A DNA stretch of 64,000 nt from Aplectana chamaeleonis (GCA_029168955.1 JAPDOI010000173.1:124001-188000), one strand, 5' to 3'; positions 1-11,336 are shown, counted from the first letter of the stretch. Notes: a model not told the origin generated them from the sequence alone. Program-made: numbers and translations.

Positions 1-428
1 ATTAAGTTTGACTGCTGTCTTGAAAAAAAAACGCTTCTGTGATATTTATTTATTTGCTCATTTATTCATTAACGTAGGGCGACCTACGTGTTATAAAACA
101 ACAACACATATTAATGAAGCATTACACATTCAATCGATAGACGAAAAAAATCTGAAATCATGAAAAATCCTACAGCTACATCATGAGGAAGCCTCTATCG
201 CCACCAGTTCCCTAGCGTTGACTTTAAAGTCAAGGCTAGGGAACTATGGAAACACTTTAAGATTAATGCAATATTCAGGGACTGAAAAACCCGAGTTGGA
301 ACCACCTGGTATACCGCAATCAGGGATGTTCGTAAATAAGAATGACGACTAACGAGATTAACGACTAACGGGTTTTTTGGGTGTTACGTCAAACGACTGA
401 CGACTAACGAAATCAAAAATATTTTCGT
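1..428. other. Non-coding DNA, no gene seen
   Basis: I see no supported gene here. The last 100 bases contain repeated GACTAACGA-like motifs, which also occur at 5160-5225 and 59030-59100 beside the two copies of repeat N, so this may be the outer edge of that repeat. Confidence 0.5.
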
Positions 429-1076
429 AAGCAATCCCAAAACTCGTTAGGAGTCAATAGTCATTCACATCGCGCATCAACTCAAGGATTACATCATGAT
501 TGATACATAGATCTCTGTCGGTTGTTCTAGGTGGGTGGTACAAGATAAGTAAACCCTTCAGTATTTATTACTTTTGCTGACACTGCTTCGCAATTCTGGA
601 ACCCCAACCGAATGTTGCGAAAGGTGAGGCGCAGCACGACTTTGTAAGAGGCTCACTGAACCAGTTCCGACACTGGCTCCAGCTGAGATTTTCTTGGAGG
701 GAATTGGAATTATCAGAGGTGATACGATGACTACGAGAAGCATTAGCGATCTGGGTTACCTATTGATTTTACACCACGATAATCTAATAATAGCACTGGT
801 GGACAACGACTTTGAGAACGGGAAAACCGAAAACTTCTTGGTTCTAAAACAAAGTTTTTAGTAATTCCATATCTTTAGGTTTTTGAGGAAGTTTCTATTC
901 CAGGAAGTTGCCCATGACCTCATGCAGGAGGCAGTTTTAAAAAAAGAAGAGAAAGAAGAAATAGGTTCTCAGTCAGTAATTTAAACCTAACGGAACTTAA
1001 AGGCAGTGGTCACGATGAAAAAAGTTATCGAAAAAACTACAAAAATCAGCTCAGGTATAAAACAGCTCAAAAGCTA

Positions 1077-2330
1077 CCAGGTTGTCCAATAATTCTTGTC
1101 CGAAAATTTTCAGAAATCTATAATTTTCCTTGGAAGTGTTATAATATCAGGCAAGTGCAAGAACCTTCTAGAAGGTTCTCCAAAGTTCTACGCTAGGGGC
1201 ATATAAGACGCAGTCGCCGCGTCTAGCTACCAGTACAAGCTAAAATGGACCAAGGTCGAATTCGTACGTTCGTGTACTACGAGTGGCTGCTGGGCAACGA
1301 CTCGGGCACCGCGGTCGCCAACATCTGCAGGGCGTGCAAGGAGGATGCAGTGTCTCAACGCACAGTCAGCCACTGGTTCAATCGTTTCGAGAGCGGCGAC
1401 ACGAGCCTCGAGGACAGGGAGCACAGCGAGAGGCCTTCTACGGTGGATGATGACGAAGTCCGTCGCTGTATCAAGGAGAAGCCGGAAGCCACCACCCGTG
1501 AACTGGCAACGACGCTCGGCTGCAGCAACTGTACCATCCACAATCGACTCAACTTACTCGGCTACCACAAAGTTCTGGCCCGTTGGATCCCCCACCGTCT
1601 GACGGACGCCAACAAGCAGAGCCGCGTGGCCGTCTGCCAGTCCCTCCTCCTTCGTCCACATCGCGAGGAGTTTCTCGAGGACCTGGTCACTGGGATGAGA
1701 GCTGGGTCCTCTACGACAACGTCGCCCGCCGTGCCGTCTGGATCCCACGCGGAGAAGAGCCGCCGACGACGCCGAGAGCCAACCTGCACCCGCTGAAGAT
1801 CATGCTCTGCTGCTGGTGGGACACCAAGGGCATGCTGTACTTCGAGCTGCTCCCGCAAGGCAGGACGGTCACCGCCTCCATCTACACCGATCAGCTTGAG
1901 AAACTAGCAGCCGCCATCCGAGAAAAGCGTCTCCGACGGGCCTCGGTTCACCTGCTGCACGACAACGCGCGCCCCCACGTGGCGAAGGAGACCCAGCAGA
2001 AGTTGGCGACGCTCGGCTGGGAGACGGTTGCCCAACCGCCGTATTCTCCGGACCTCGCCCCTCCCACTACCACTTGTTCCGCCCGCTGAAGCACCATTTG
2101 GCCGGGAGAAATTTCACCAACTACGACAACCTCAAATCCGACATCGCGGACTTCTTCGAGTCGCAGCCCCCGGAGTTCTGGGCGAAGGGCATCGGCGACC
2201 TGCCCAATCGATGAGCCACTGTTGTGGATAACTGTGGTGATTATATTGTTGATTAGACTTGTTTTTCAACAGAGTTGAGAAAAATTAAGAATGGTGAAAT
2301 TTTCGGACAAGAATTATTGGACAACCTGGT
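1077..2330 (+). mobile_element. mariner-family transposon, inactive
   Basis: Terminal inverted repeats of about 33 bp (1077-1111 and 2297-2330, beginning CCAGGTTGTCC) bound a 1254-bp element with TA on each side (1075-1076 and 2331-2332), the mariner target duplication. It sits inside MITE A1 and carries one transposase reading frame that is now broken. Confidence 0.95.
1245..2256 (+). pseudogene. mariner transposase, two frameshifts and a nonsense codon
   Basis: The product would be a mariner DD34D transposase for cut-and-paste movement. The frame begins MDQGRIRTFVYYEWLL (1245) and covers the N-terminal helix-turn-helix DNA-binding region and a WIPHRL motif (mariner WVPHEL-like). A one-base loss near 1692 shifts the frame at the first catalytic Asp (G-D-E-S-W-V-L-Y-D-N). 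The second Asp lies in LLHDNARPH. The third lies in YSPDLAP, beside a second one-base loss near 2063. The C-terminal part then continues in the third frame to NYDNLKSDI and a TGA near 2212, where a Trp codon is expected before the final stop at 2254. About 337 codons in total, the usual mariner length. Not functional. Confidence 0.93.
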
Positions 2331-3329
2331 ATAAAGGTAGCGCGGTGAAAAACGGGCTAGAATTAAAGTTATTAAGACCCTAAATTTCCAGTTCGTGCAC
2401 AGGTGCACAGAAAGATCACAGTCTCATGTCAAGCGTTCAAAAATCAGCGACACTCAGAGGAAGAAAAAAATGCAAATTTACCTAATAAAACAGTTGAACA
2501 ATGAAAGCAAGCACTTCAACCAATGTTTTTGACTAGATGTGTACATAGATCCCGAAGTTCGTTGATTGAAATTCAATTTCAAGCAAGCTGATGTTCTCGA
2601 TATTAGAGGTCATCAATGCCTACGATGTGGAGTGGGCTCGTCCACCATCAAAAGACAAGAAAGTTTAGGCTTCGAGTTTGGCCCAGCACAGCTATTTTTT
2701 CGCGACTTTTTCTTATAGGTTCTACTATATACCCAGAAAAGGGTTTAAAGAGTAAAAGAAGGCGAGCATATTTGAGCGCGACCACTGCCTTTAAGCCAAG
2801 ATGGGATTTAGTACTTGCAGATGAAGATGTGAGAGGAGCGATTTTTTGCGTATCACACGCCCTACTTCGGTCGCGTCGCGGCAATTACTGAGCAGCCACT
2901 TTGCTGTCTTTAACGGTCTGAAATTACCGCTATGCGCCCGCCCACAACGAATAGGGGTGTCTACAAGCCGCCTTCAATTCAACCACTTTCAATGAAGGCA
3001 ATACTTCACTACACAGAAAGTCTTATGCCAGGCTACAGCTGCGCCCTGAAGAGAACTGTATCCAATGATTGGATTGTAAAGAGCGCCGTCCTCCGATTTT
3101 CAGTCGTGAATTCAAGATATGGGATTCCCATAGAGTGGTGCTGGGACCCCTCAGTGGTTGAAATGTTCAATTAGGTGTTGTTTTCTTCCGACCTTTCCCC
3201 CATCATAGGAACAAGCTCCATGCGACGCGCGCGCTTGTCTCGCGAGTCACGACGCTGATCAAAGAACAATTAGTGCAAAATTGGAGCAGTTCTCCGTGTT
3301 GTTACCATGGTCTGCATCTTATACATATA

Positions 3330-4834
3330 CAGTAGTGGACAAAAATCTATTGACATCGTGTTTTTTCAAAATATCTTTGCTACACTTAGGGCTATCAATT
3401 TCATCTTTTGACACGATATTTTTGGTCATAATGCCGACATAATAAAGTATGCTACAGGATTATAGCGCAGATATTCCTCGATGAGGGAGACAATTTTCAA
3501 AATTCGCAATTTGTGACTTTCTGTGCCTTCTTTAGCTCAATTGAGTTCTTCGTCGTTTTCGATATTTTCTTGGTGATTTTTGTATTTTGTAAGATTGCTC
3601 GTTCGATAAGAAGTAAAATTTTTACAAATAGTGACCAAAGATCTGTCATCCGAGATTTTGAAATGGGTCCTTCAGGAGCCGTTCCCCGATGTCTGCTCGG
3701 GATCACAATACAAGACATTCGAGAAATTCTGAAGGTTGGCATGAGACATCAATTGAGGCCGGAAGCTCGAGGAAGACATCGTGAGACAAGAGCAATACTG
3801 GATCATAACACGCACCTTACGCGACAATCCGAGGCTCAATGCTAAGGACGTCATAGGAGAGCTTCACCATTTTCATGGATCAGAGACGATCTCAAGGTTT
3901 TAGTTCTGTGGAGAATCTATTCAAAGGTTTCCCAGGTATCTGTCAATGCTCATAAACGTCGACACCATGGCTGTGAAGCTCTCAGACGTCGTCCCAGCGA
4001 ATGGCTCTTGATGAGAGTAATGCATCAGGCAAGGCTAGCGTGGGCAACGGAGCGGATGCCTCAGCAAAAAAGCCGATTTCCAAACTTGATCTAGTGTTCT
4101 AAGCAAAAAGAGACGTCGAACAACTTTTTCACATTGCTGTTGACTTTAGTGATGATGCTCCGTCGCCCATGCTAGTCTCACCTTCTGATGCCTTACTCTC
4201 ATCAGAATTCATTTGCTGGGACGACGTGCGAGAAATACACAGCCACGGTGTCGACGTTTAACAGCATCGACAGATACCTGAGAAACCTCCCAATGGATTC
4301 TCCACAAAATTCCTAAGCATTGAGCCTCGAAATGTCGCGTAAGGTGCGTGTTATGGTACCATCCAATACTGTTCTTGTCTCATGATGTCTTTCTCAGGCT
4401 TCCGGCCTCAACAGGTGTCCAACGCCAACCTTCAGAACTTCTTGAATGGCTTATGTTGTGATCCCAAGCAGACTTCGGGAAACGGCTCCTGATGGACCCA
4501 TTTTAAAATCTCGGATGACAGATCCTCGGTCACTATTTGTGAGAATTCCACTTCTTATCGGACAAAAAACCCTACAAAATACAAAAATCCCCAAGAGAAT
4601 ATCGAAAACGACGAAGAACTCAATAGAGTTAAAGGAGAGACAAAAAGCTGCAAATTGCGAATTCTGAAAATTGTCTTCCTCGTCGATGAATATTTTTGCT
4701 GTAGTCTTGTAGCATACTTTATTGTGTCGGCGTTATGACCGAAAATATCATATCATACGATGAAATTGATAGCCCCAGGGGGAGCAAAGATATTTTGAAA
4801 AAAGGCGATGTCAATAGATTTTTGTCCACTACTG
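3330..4834. mobile_element. Self-inverted Tc1-like relic (fold-back)
   Basis: CAGTAGTGGACAAAAATC at 3330 and its reverse complement ending at 4834 are flanked by TA on both sides, as in Tc1 elements. The two halves are inverted copies of each other for roughly 700 bp each, around a unique centre near 4050-4150. Each arm retains fragments of the N-terminal part of a Tc1-type transposase, readable as ITRTLRDNPRLNAKDVIGEL near 3800 on the plus strand and as a mirrored relic near 4320 on the minus strand, with many stops. The catalytic DDE part is missing, apart from a possible trace at the centre. Most likely an internally deleted, inverted-duplicated copy. Confidence 0.85.
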
Positions 4835-5225
4835 TAACATCATATACGGCAGAACAGCAAACTCTGAACTGAAAAAATCGAAGAGTTCAAGATTTTCTCG
4901 GTTCCCATTTCGCTTCTCTTCTCACCGAAGAAGGACAAAGAACTGATAAACACACGCCCTCGAGTATTAGGTTTTCATTAATAAATTTGATTATGCATTT
5001 GTTGAATTACAGCTTGAACTAGCAGACTCCTACGATGAATGTTTCTTGTATTTAATGGCCATGGATATTTTGGAAAACATATGTACATGGCTTCATGCCT
5101 TCCTTCTATTTCCATTCATCGGGTCTTTTTCTGCCTCCACTGCGCTTATTTTGAAGGCCTAGATTTTAACGGCTAACGATTAACTACTAAAGAAGGTTTT
5201 GGTCGGTTAAACGACTATCGACCAG

Positions 5226-5674
5226 CGGCTTACAACAACTGGAATGGTTGCGATCCAAATAATGATGATAATATTAAGAATAAGAAAAAGTATCTTAATG
5301 AGAACGAGCAGGATAAAAGGAATGAAACTGGAGAAAATGAAAGAAGGCAGAGGTATGTAGGATGCTTTCAATATGCACACTGTGGAAATTCAATGTGACT
5401 TAAGAAATATTAACGCGGGGCAATTATTTTGCCTCGATAAGGTTCACTCCTATCAACCTCTTTGATCAAAAACTGTATTAAACACGCAAACTATGGACCT
5501 TGGGAGAAAAAAAAGAGAACTTGGCGAGCATTTTAGTTTTAACAGATTTGATACTTAACGTGATTTGACGGCATTTCATACCGTTCTTCTCTTTCTATTC
5601 ATAAAGGTTTCTACCCGCTTCTACATTGGATTCTGGGCAAAAGCGAGACAAAAGTAGGACGAGATTTGAGGTCC
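5226..5674. other. AT-rich intergenic DNA
   Basis: No gene, RNA or repeat structure could be recognised in this stretch. Confidence 0.4.
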
Positions 5675-6057
5675 TTGAAGGCACAGGACACCCAAAAAAC
5701 TTAATTATCAGATTTCATGCTTTTCTTGGAGAGAGTCACACGCTGATCACAGTGTTATCTCTGAAATCGCCCAAGACCCCCTTTGAACAGAGTTATGGCT
5801 CTCCAAAGATGCCTAGATTTTGAGGGTAAAAAATTGGTGGACGAGTTGTCTCAGGCCTTTAACTCTCTTCATTCGCGATCGTTGCGCGAGAGCGAGCCAG
5901 GATATAGAGACAGTCCGGCAATGCACTAAAGAACGACGACTTGATGAGATTCCTTCATCCATCAAGCAGCTATCAAGTCCGAAAATCGGGGGGGGGGGGG
6001 CGGGCCTGTGGTGGTGAGCGAAGGGGGTCGGGCCTGTGGTGGTCGCTTATTATACTT

Positions 6058-6410
6058 CGGACCGAATTATATTATTCGAAAATTATTCGAATGATTTTTC
6101 GAATTTCGAATCACTCAAAATTCGAAATTCGAAAATTTTCGTTTTCGAATAATATTCGAAATTCGAATATTTCAAAAGCCGGCTCTCGAATATTATTCAA
6201 AATTCGAATATTTCAAAAACAGGCTCTCGAATAATATTCGAAATTCGATTATTTCAAAAACCGGCTCTCGAATATTATTCGAAATTCGAATATTTCAAAA
6301 ACAGGCTCTCGAATAGTATTCGAAATTCGAATATTTCAAAAACAGGCTCTCGAATAATATTCGAAATTCGAATACTTGTGTATGGATTTATTCGAATTAT
6401 TCGTCATTTC
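6058..6410. repeat. TTCGAA-rich tandem array, left end of U
   Basis: The array is built on ATTCGAAATTCGAAT. From about 6166 it becomes a regular repeat of roughly 43 bp, containing TTTCAAAAACAGGCTCTCGA, present about five times. The same palindromic TTCGAA core fills the right end of U. Confidence 0.85.
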
Positions 6411-6540
6411 GAATAAATTGAGCGGACAACAATTCGTGGCTCAACCACATCCATTGAGAAGTGGTCTTCTGAGGAGAGTACGGATTCGTATACATCTGTA
6501 CGAGTCTAATTAAGGAGCCCTTCATTAGCGTGGCTCGCAC

Positions 6541-8766
6541 CAGGGGTGTGCGTTAATAAAAAGTATTTTTTCGTTAAGCGTTAATCGTTAATTTTCGGGA
6601 AAATACCGCGTTAACCCGTTAATGCGTTAACACGTTAATTTTGCATTCCGTTAAACCATTAAAAGGAAAAACACAACCACGTCAATAATCAACAAAATAC
6701 CAGATCTCCCATATCAATCAGTGCCATACAGAGTTCGGTGCGGGATAGGGCCCTACAGGGGTTTTGAGCTTCGGAGATGTCTGACCTCCGGAGGGAGACC
6801 CAATGGACAATTGTGTATGTGAGTGAAAACCGCTCGAAGCAGTTTTTCACATGGGATTCATTTATGCATTGCGATTTGACTGAAATGCTGTTTCAACTTA
6901 GTTGTGAGTGAAAGTGTTCAATTAGGAATCTTAGGGTGAAGTTATCGTGAAGGTGTTCCCAAAATGATAGACAAGACATATGAACCCTCAATGTGAAGTG
7001 CCTAAAGCAGTTTGCCTAATAAATGCTCGATGATTTCTGCGAAAGATTTTTATGAGTCAGTAGAATTGATATTTGCGTTGAGTGTGGTCGGTTTACGCTG
7101 TACAAAAAAAATTCCTTGCTCAGGATTCAGGCCGAGCACCGCTGAATATGAGGGCTAACACGTCTCTGGGGGGGGGTCCCGTCGGAAGTCTGCAATTTTG
7201 AAAACTAAGAGTCACGGAAGTAGTATATTTGAGTCCAGCATGGTCGATTTTTTCTATGTTGAATTTCGGCGTGTAAAATGAACGCCGAAGACCGCTTAAC
7301 TAATAGAGGAAGAAGGCAAAAAACATTCAAGTTTACGAATCTAAACCAGGGTTTTAAAACTGCAGTAGTTTAAGTTTTAAATGAAGTAACTGGAAAAAAT
7401 CCTAGCTTTAGGAAACTACACTCTGTACCCTACCGTTTGAAGCCTACGGCACCTCTGGAGTGTGCCCTTTGCGAAATTTTTCCTGGTGTGGGTTCTGCGT
7501 CAATATTCGCGTTTTCTCAGTACTTACTTTGTCAGATGTGGATCCACAGTGCATTTTAGAGAAGAACCCACAACAGGTAAATGTTCCTAAAAGGCACTCT
7601 TCAGATTTGCAGAAGGTTGCACACGGTAGAGTATAAAGTTTAGTTTCTCAAAGCCAGGATTTTTCCAAATAACTCATTTACTACTTAACCTGTCACCTTT
7701 TAAAAGCCTATTTTTTTTTGAAGACGCAGGCTTTTTTCTTCGACGTTTACGAGAACAGTGTAGCGCCTTTCAGCGTGGATCTCAGACGGTGAAATTTCGT
7801 ATGCAGAGTAAATCAGCGACGCTTGACTCGAATATTTTACTCTCGTGACTCACAGTTTTCAAAATTGTCGGCTTCCTGCGGGACCACCCCCGAGAGAGTG
7901 TGAGCCCTTACACTGTATCAGTGTTCACCCTCCATCCTAGACGGTGAAAGTGTACACAAAGGGTGAATAGACCCTGCTTGACTCAAATATCCTGCTATCG
8001 TGATCCGTACTTTGCATAACTATGAACTTCAAGCGGGATCGAACTCCCTTCCTCTCAAACATCCGCATTTTCTTACACAGCTTAGACTGTAACCACTTAT
8101 AACGTAGTGCACCGAAAGTTGCACATCTAATTACCAATAAGAAGCTATTGGTCAAAGACAGATGTGCTTCAAACTCATGGCAGCACAACCGCTTCCGCTC
8201 AGCCTGTGGCGAGCGTTTTGCATTAGAATTCATGCATATTGATCTTCTGCCGACCTCTTCTCATTGATAAGTACCTGTACGAAATTCGCTGGACTGCACT
8301 ATACATACACTTTTGCACTTTAAGCTCTTCTCTACATAAATGCGATGGGCGCTGTTCGTCTTTGCAAACATCCGCATTTTTTTCGCATAGCACTAGCTTC
8401 ACCAGTCTAATACGACAAGAGTAATTTAACTGCAATCAAACGCTAGAGGTAAACCTGCTAAATAAACACTGTTTGAACACATCAGCTTTAGGTGGGGAGG
8501 GGGAGTGGTAGAACACGGTCAAAACTTGACCTTCTCACCCTCCTGGGGAGGGGTTCCGAGCGAAATGGATATTGGAGAGGGTTTGAGCAAAATGGGTCGA
8601 CCCGTACCTCGTGCAGTACTGTTGTGCCATAATTCTACGACAATTAACGAATTATAGATTAACGTGATTTCAAGATTTTTCGTTAGCGTTAATCGTTAAT
8701 TTTCGAGAAAAAACCGCGTTAACCCGTTAATGCGTTAACACGTTAACGTTATAACGCACAGCCCTG
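6541..8766. mobile_element. hAT-like non-autonomous element L
   Basis: The ends are CAGGGGTGTGCGTTA and the inverse of CAGGGCTGTGCGTTA, typical of hAT termini. The flanking 8-mers GCTCGCAC (6533-6540) and GTTCGCAC (8767-8774) differ at one base and fit the 8-bp hAT duplication. Each end is followed by sub-terminal clusters of GTTAACG / CGTTAAT, partly alternating with CCGCGTTAACCCG. No hAT transposase frame is visible in the 2226 bp. L sits inside U. Confidence 0.82.
7365..7690. repeat. Imperfect long inverted repeat inside L
   Basis: Sequence around 7380-7450 (with GTAACTGGAAAAAATCCTA) returns in inverted form around 7610-7680 (with TAGGATTTTTCCAAATA-like sequence), giving arms of roughly 140 bp with many mismatches. 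It may be a separate fold-back MITE or part of L. Confidence 0.55.
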
Positions 8767-8777
8767 GTTCGCACCTT

Positions 8778-9455
8778 CTCTGCCAACGCGTAGCTAGATG
8801 CCTCCGAGGGCGCGGCCTGAAACGCCGCCCCATTCCATGTAGCGAGAATTTAAGGGTTTTAGCTACGATAGCTAAAACCCGCATATTCTTGTGTCGTTCG
8901 AACTACTGTTCTCTCTGACGCTAAACCCGTATATTCTCGCTATAATTTTGTAGCGAGAATCTACGGATTTCGCGACAGCCTGTGTTGAATTCAATCCCAA
9001 ACCCGCGTTGGCTACGCGGAACGCAGGGATGCGGTTTGAACAGTGTTGGCACAGTCAACCCACGGATAACTTGACACTCTGTGGGTGGTCGTGGAGGGTG
9101 ACCCCGTGTCGCTCTCTGCAAGACCTTGCAAGGGATAATTTTTGCCGCTGGTATGCTGCAGGTCGTGGGGAAGAAACGGCGATGCGCTCGATCGCAGCGG
9201 GGTCGTCTTTCTAGTACAGATCAAGACTGGGTGGGTCGATCGAGCGTGTGCTGCAACGAGAATAAGCGTAGAATATGCGGGTGCTGTAGCGAGAATTTAC
9301 GAAGAATATGCGGGCGCTGTAGCAAAAATTTCACCAACTGAGGCTAAACTTTCCGTAATTTACGTAAATTCTCGTGTCAAAATTAGACTAGATGCCTCCG
9401 AAACCCTGGGCATCTCTGGTTACCGTGTGAGGCATTTAGCTACGCGTTGGCGGAG
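8778..9455. mobile_element. MITE family D, copy D1
   Basis: Inverted ends of about 26 bp (CTCTGCCAACGCGTAGCTAG at the left; GCTACGCGTTGGCGGAG at the right). The interior has blocks shared with D2, D3 and D4, including TAGCGAGAAT and CCCGCATATTC on both strands. Copies D2 and D4 show TA duplications; D1 shows no clear one. Non-coding. Confidence 0.85.
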
Positions 9456-10094
9456 CTCGTTCACACCTAATTATCTGCGCTCGCACCTCCATCGTTGATG
9501 ACGCCAGCAAAGCTCGTTCAGAAGAGTCCTGGCGCTCAACCAAGGCCCCAATATTGATTGTTCAAATAGCGGATTAAGTGTTAACCCACTCGAGATTTCA
9601 TAAAGGAAGTTGAAAGATTGTTTTTTTTATCAGCTGCTGTAATTGCGAAGTGGCGCAATATATGAGCAGGCAGTGTAAAGGGAAAGCATTGAAGAAAAAT
9701 ACAGATTAGTAAATTGATGAGAACAATGATTTTTTTAAAATAAAAATTCCATAATGATGATTGAAATATGATATGTGACTGTAATGATAAAGTGGTTAAA
9801 AATGTAAACAAGCAGTAAAGTGTGCAAGGTAAAAAATGAACATATAAAAACGCGTAGATGCAACGATCCCGACTACTTGTCGCACTTTTGATTTTGTGCA
9901 ATGCACTAGTTGTTTGTTCTAACAATAGTGGCTGAAGACGAATAAAAATATTGTTTTTCTGTTAGCTTTTCTTTTCTTGGCGGGTGCTTGCTGATCCACT
10001 TCCTTATTTGTTAAGTCGTTGTGTATGACAAGTCGAATGTTATTTGGAAACCCCGAGAATCTGTCAAAAAACTGCAATTTATCTGAAAATTCCA
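9456..10094. other. Unassigned interior of U
   Basis: AT-rich sequence with short frames on the minus strand but no recognisable domain. It is the largest part of U not explained by nested elements. Confidence 0.4.
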
Positions 10095-10345
10095 AAAAAA
10101 ATATTCGGTAATTCGAAAATTTGGATTTTCGAATATAATCAAAAATTCGAAATTCGAGAAGTCGGATTTTCGAATATATTCGAAAATTTGAAATTCGAAA
10201 ATCTGGATTTTCGAATATATTCGGAAATTCGAAAATTTTCGTTTTCGAATAATATTCGAAATTCGAAAATTTTCGTTCTCGAATAAGATTCGAAATTCGA
10301 AAATTTTCGTTTTCGAATAATATTCGAAATTCAAAAATTTTGACC
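10095..10345. repeat. TTCGAA-rich array, right end of U
   Basis: Repeats of TTCGAAATTCGAAAATTT and GGATTTTCGAATATATTCG mirror the left array (6058-6410). Both the TTCGAA core and the order of the two arrays are palindromic. The apparent open frames here are by-products of the repeat. Confidence 0.85.
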
Positions 10346-10487
10346 ATTTCGCCCAAGTATATCGCTTATATCTCGCTTATTTGAAGGAATTGAGATCTCG
10401 CCTTTGGCACGTGTTACACAGGAGGGATCTTCTACACAATTACCTGAAAATCTTAAAATTCATATCTGGTGTGTACTGTGCCTTTAA

Positions 10488-11007
10488 GCGACATTGAATA
10501 TCAAGCCTATTATTATTAAAATGCTCGCCATATTCTCTCATAGCTTTTAAAATCTACGTTGAATTTCTATGTGTACATTGAAAGTATCCCACCTCTTCAT
10601 CTTATCTTTTCCTCCAGTTTCATTATTTTTCACCTTCCCGTTCTCTAATAAATCACATTTTTCGAATTATTATTATGATGGCGTCCATTCCAGTGTGCGC
10701 TGTGCAGCTAAGGACAAGCCCCATACCGCACGGCAAGTCGAGTTCCGACGGATCACGGCCTTAAAGGTGGACACAACAAGGAACATTCCAGCCCCTACGC
10801 ATCACTTGAATCCTAACTTGTGTCAATTTCATAGAAGAATTCCTTCATCAGAAAAACCAAGCACAGAATAACCAACCGTTCATGGAATTGTCCATGAATG
10901 CATTCAGACAGAAAACATCGATTATTGCAATAGTAAGAGTTCTGTTGTTATTTATAATTGTTGAATTGTTTGGAGATGAAATTTAATCTTCTCCTTAAGC
11001 CTTCGAA
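10488..11007. other. Intergenic DNA, no gene seen
   Basis: A 100-codon plus-strand frame at 10569-10871 has no recognisable domain and I do not support it as a gene. Confidence 0.4.
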
Positions 11008-11325
11008 TGTTGTCATAGAATGAGCTCTCGCTCGGCTTTTAAAGGGAATGGGGCGGAGCACAAATTCATATGAGGGCGAATCGATGATTACAGGCGAGAG
11101 AGTGTGTAAGGGGAGGAGCGCGCAAGAGCGCATGACGAAACAAACAAAGCCAATCGGCCAGCTCGATCAACTTACAACGATATCGATCGACAGAAAGGAT
11201 ATGGATTAGAAATAGCATACAAAAGGTTAGAATAGAGTATAAATACAATACTATCAACCTAATATTAACATAGTTATTTCAAAACTACTACAAATGTGCA
11301 CTTTCACATACTATATATCTTAACA
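11008..11325 (-). repeat. 3' LTR of retrotransposon F
   Basis: A 318-bp direct repeat of 16235-16511 plus 21281-21322, with TG...CA ends (TGTTGTC and TCTTAACA on the plus strand). It contains GCTCTCGCTCGGCTTTTAAAG, shared by both copies except for scattered substitutions. Confidence 0.88.
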
Positions 11326-11336
11326 TGCCCCCTTTT
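11326..11336 (-). promoter_or_regulatory. Polypurine tract of retrotransposon F
   Basis: On the minus strand AAAAGGGGGCA lies directly against the start of the 3' LTR, the position of the primer for plus-strand DNA synthesis in LTR retrotransposons. This confirms minus-strand orientation. Confidence 0.75.

Larger units (their letters stand above)
997..2794 (+). mobile_element. TTAA MITE family A, copy A1, interrupted by mariner
   Basis: The element starts with TTAAAGGCAGTGGTC and ends with GACCACTGCCTTTAA, a terminal inverted repeat next to a TTAA at each side. After removing the mariner (1077-2330) and one TA it is about 540 bp, matching copies A2-A5 near 24.1, 31.7, 47.8 and 61.9 kb. A shared internal landmark is GTGCACA(C/G)GTGCACA. 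There is no coding capacity, so it is non-autonomous. TTAA targeting suggests piggyBac-type mobilisation, by inference. Confidence 0.85.
429..5225 (+). repeat. Dispersed repeat N, copy 1 (split by A1 and by a Tc1 relic)
   Basis: Segments 429-740, about 2930-3327 and 4837-5225 align in order with 58241-59110 (copy N2). Shared blocks include CCCAAAA(C/T)TCGTTA at the left, ACTGTATCC(A/G)ATGATTGGAT in the middle, and CTAACGATTAAC-type sequence at the right. The intervening pieces are later insertions: MITE A1 with its mariner (997-2794) and an inverted Tc1 relic (3330-4834). Reading frames in the repeat are short and not conserved between copies, so I see no coding function. Boundaries are approximate. 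Confidence 0.6.
6051..10361. mobile_element. Element U: 4.3 kb insertion with TTCGAA-array ends
   Basis: U lies between two exact copies of TCGCTTAT (6043-6050 and 10362-10369), while copy K1 has a single site at the matching position, so U is a real insertion with an 8-bp target duplication. Its ends are short inverted repeats (TATACTTCGG at the left, TATACTTGGG read inward from the right), each followed by dense TTCGAA-rich arrays. Without the nested element L and MITE D1 only about 1.4 kb belongs to U, and no transposase frame is visible in it. An 8-bp duplication fits hAT or P superfamilies, but the termini match neither clearly. Confidence 0.8.
5675..10487 (+). mobile_element. TTAA MITE family K, copy K2, split by a 4.3 kb insertion
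   Basis: The left part (5675-6050) starts TTGAAGGCACAGGACACC and the right part (10362-10487) ends GTACTGTGCCTTTAA. Together they correspond, in inverted order, to the uninterrupted copy K1 at 54838-55328 (491 bp). The block CCACAGGCCCGACC occurs in both. The interruption is element U, with an 8-bp duplication of TCGCTTAT. A run of G at 5989-6000 lies in the left part. Confidence 0.88.

Noticed and set aside
1227..1858. Minus-strand frames over the mariner
   Set aside because: Shadows of the transposase relic, which is identified by its DD34D motifs and ends.
8886..8900. GTTCGAACT resembling a tRNA B box (also at 41050 and 60595)
   Set aside because: It lies inside the D MITEs; no A box, anticodon arm or acceptor stem could be folded around it.
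11281..11325. Treating the LTR as ending at TTATTTCA (11280)
   Set aside because: The 42-bp continuation at 21281-21322 and the polypurine tract at 11326 show that the LTR ends at TTAACA.
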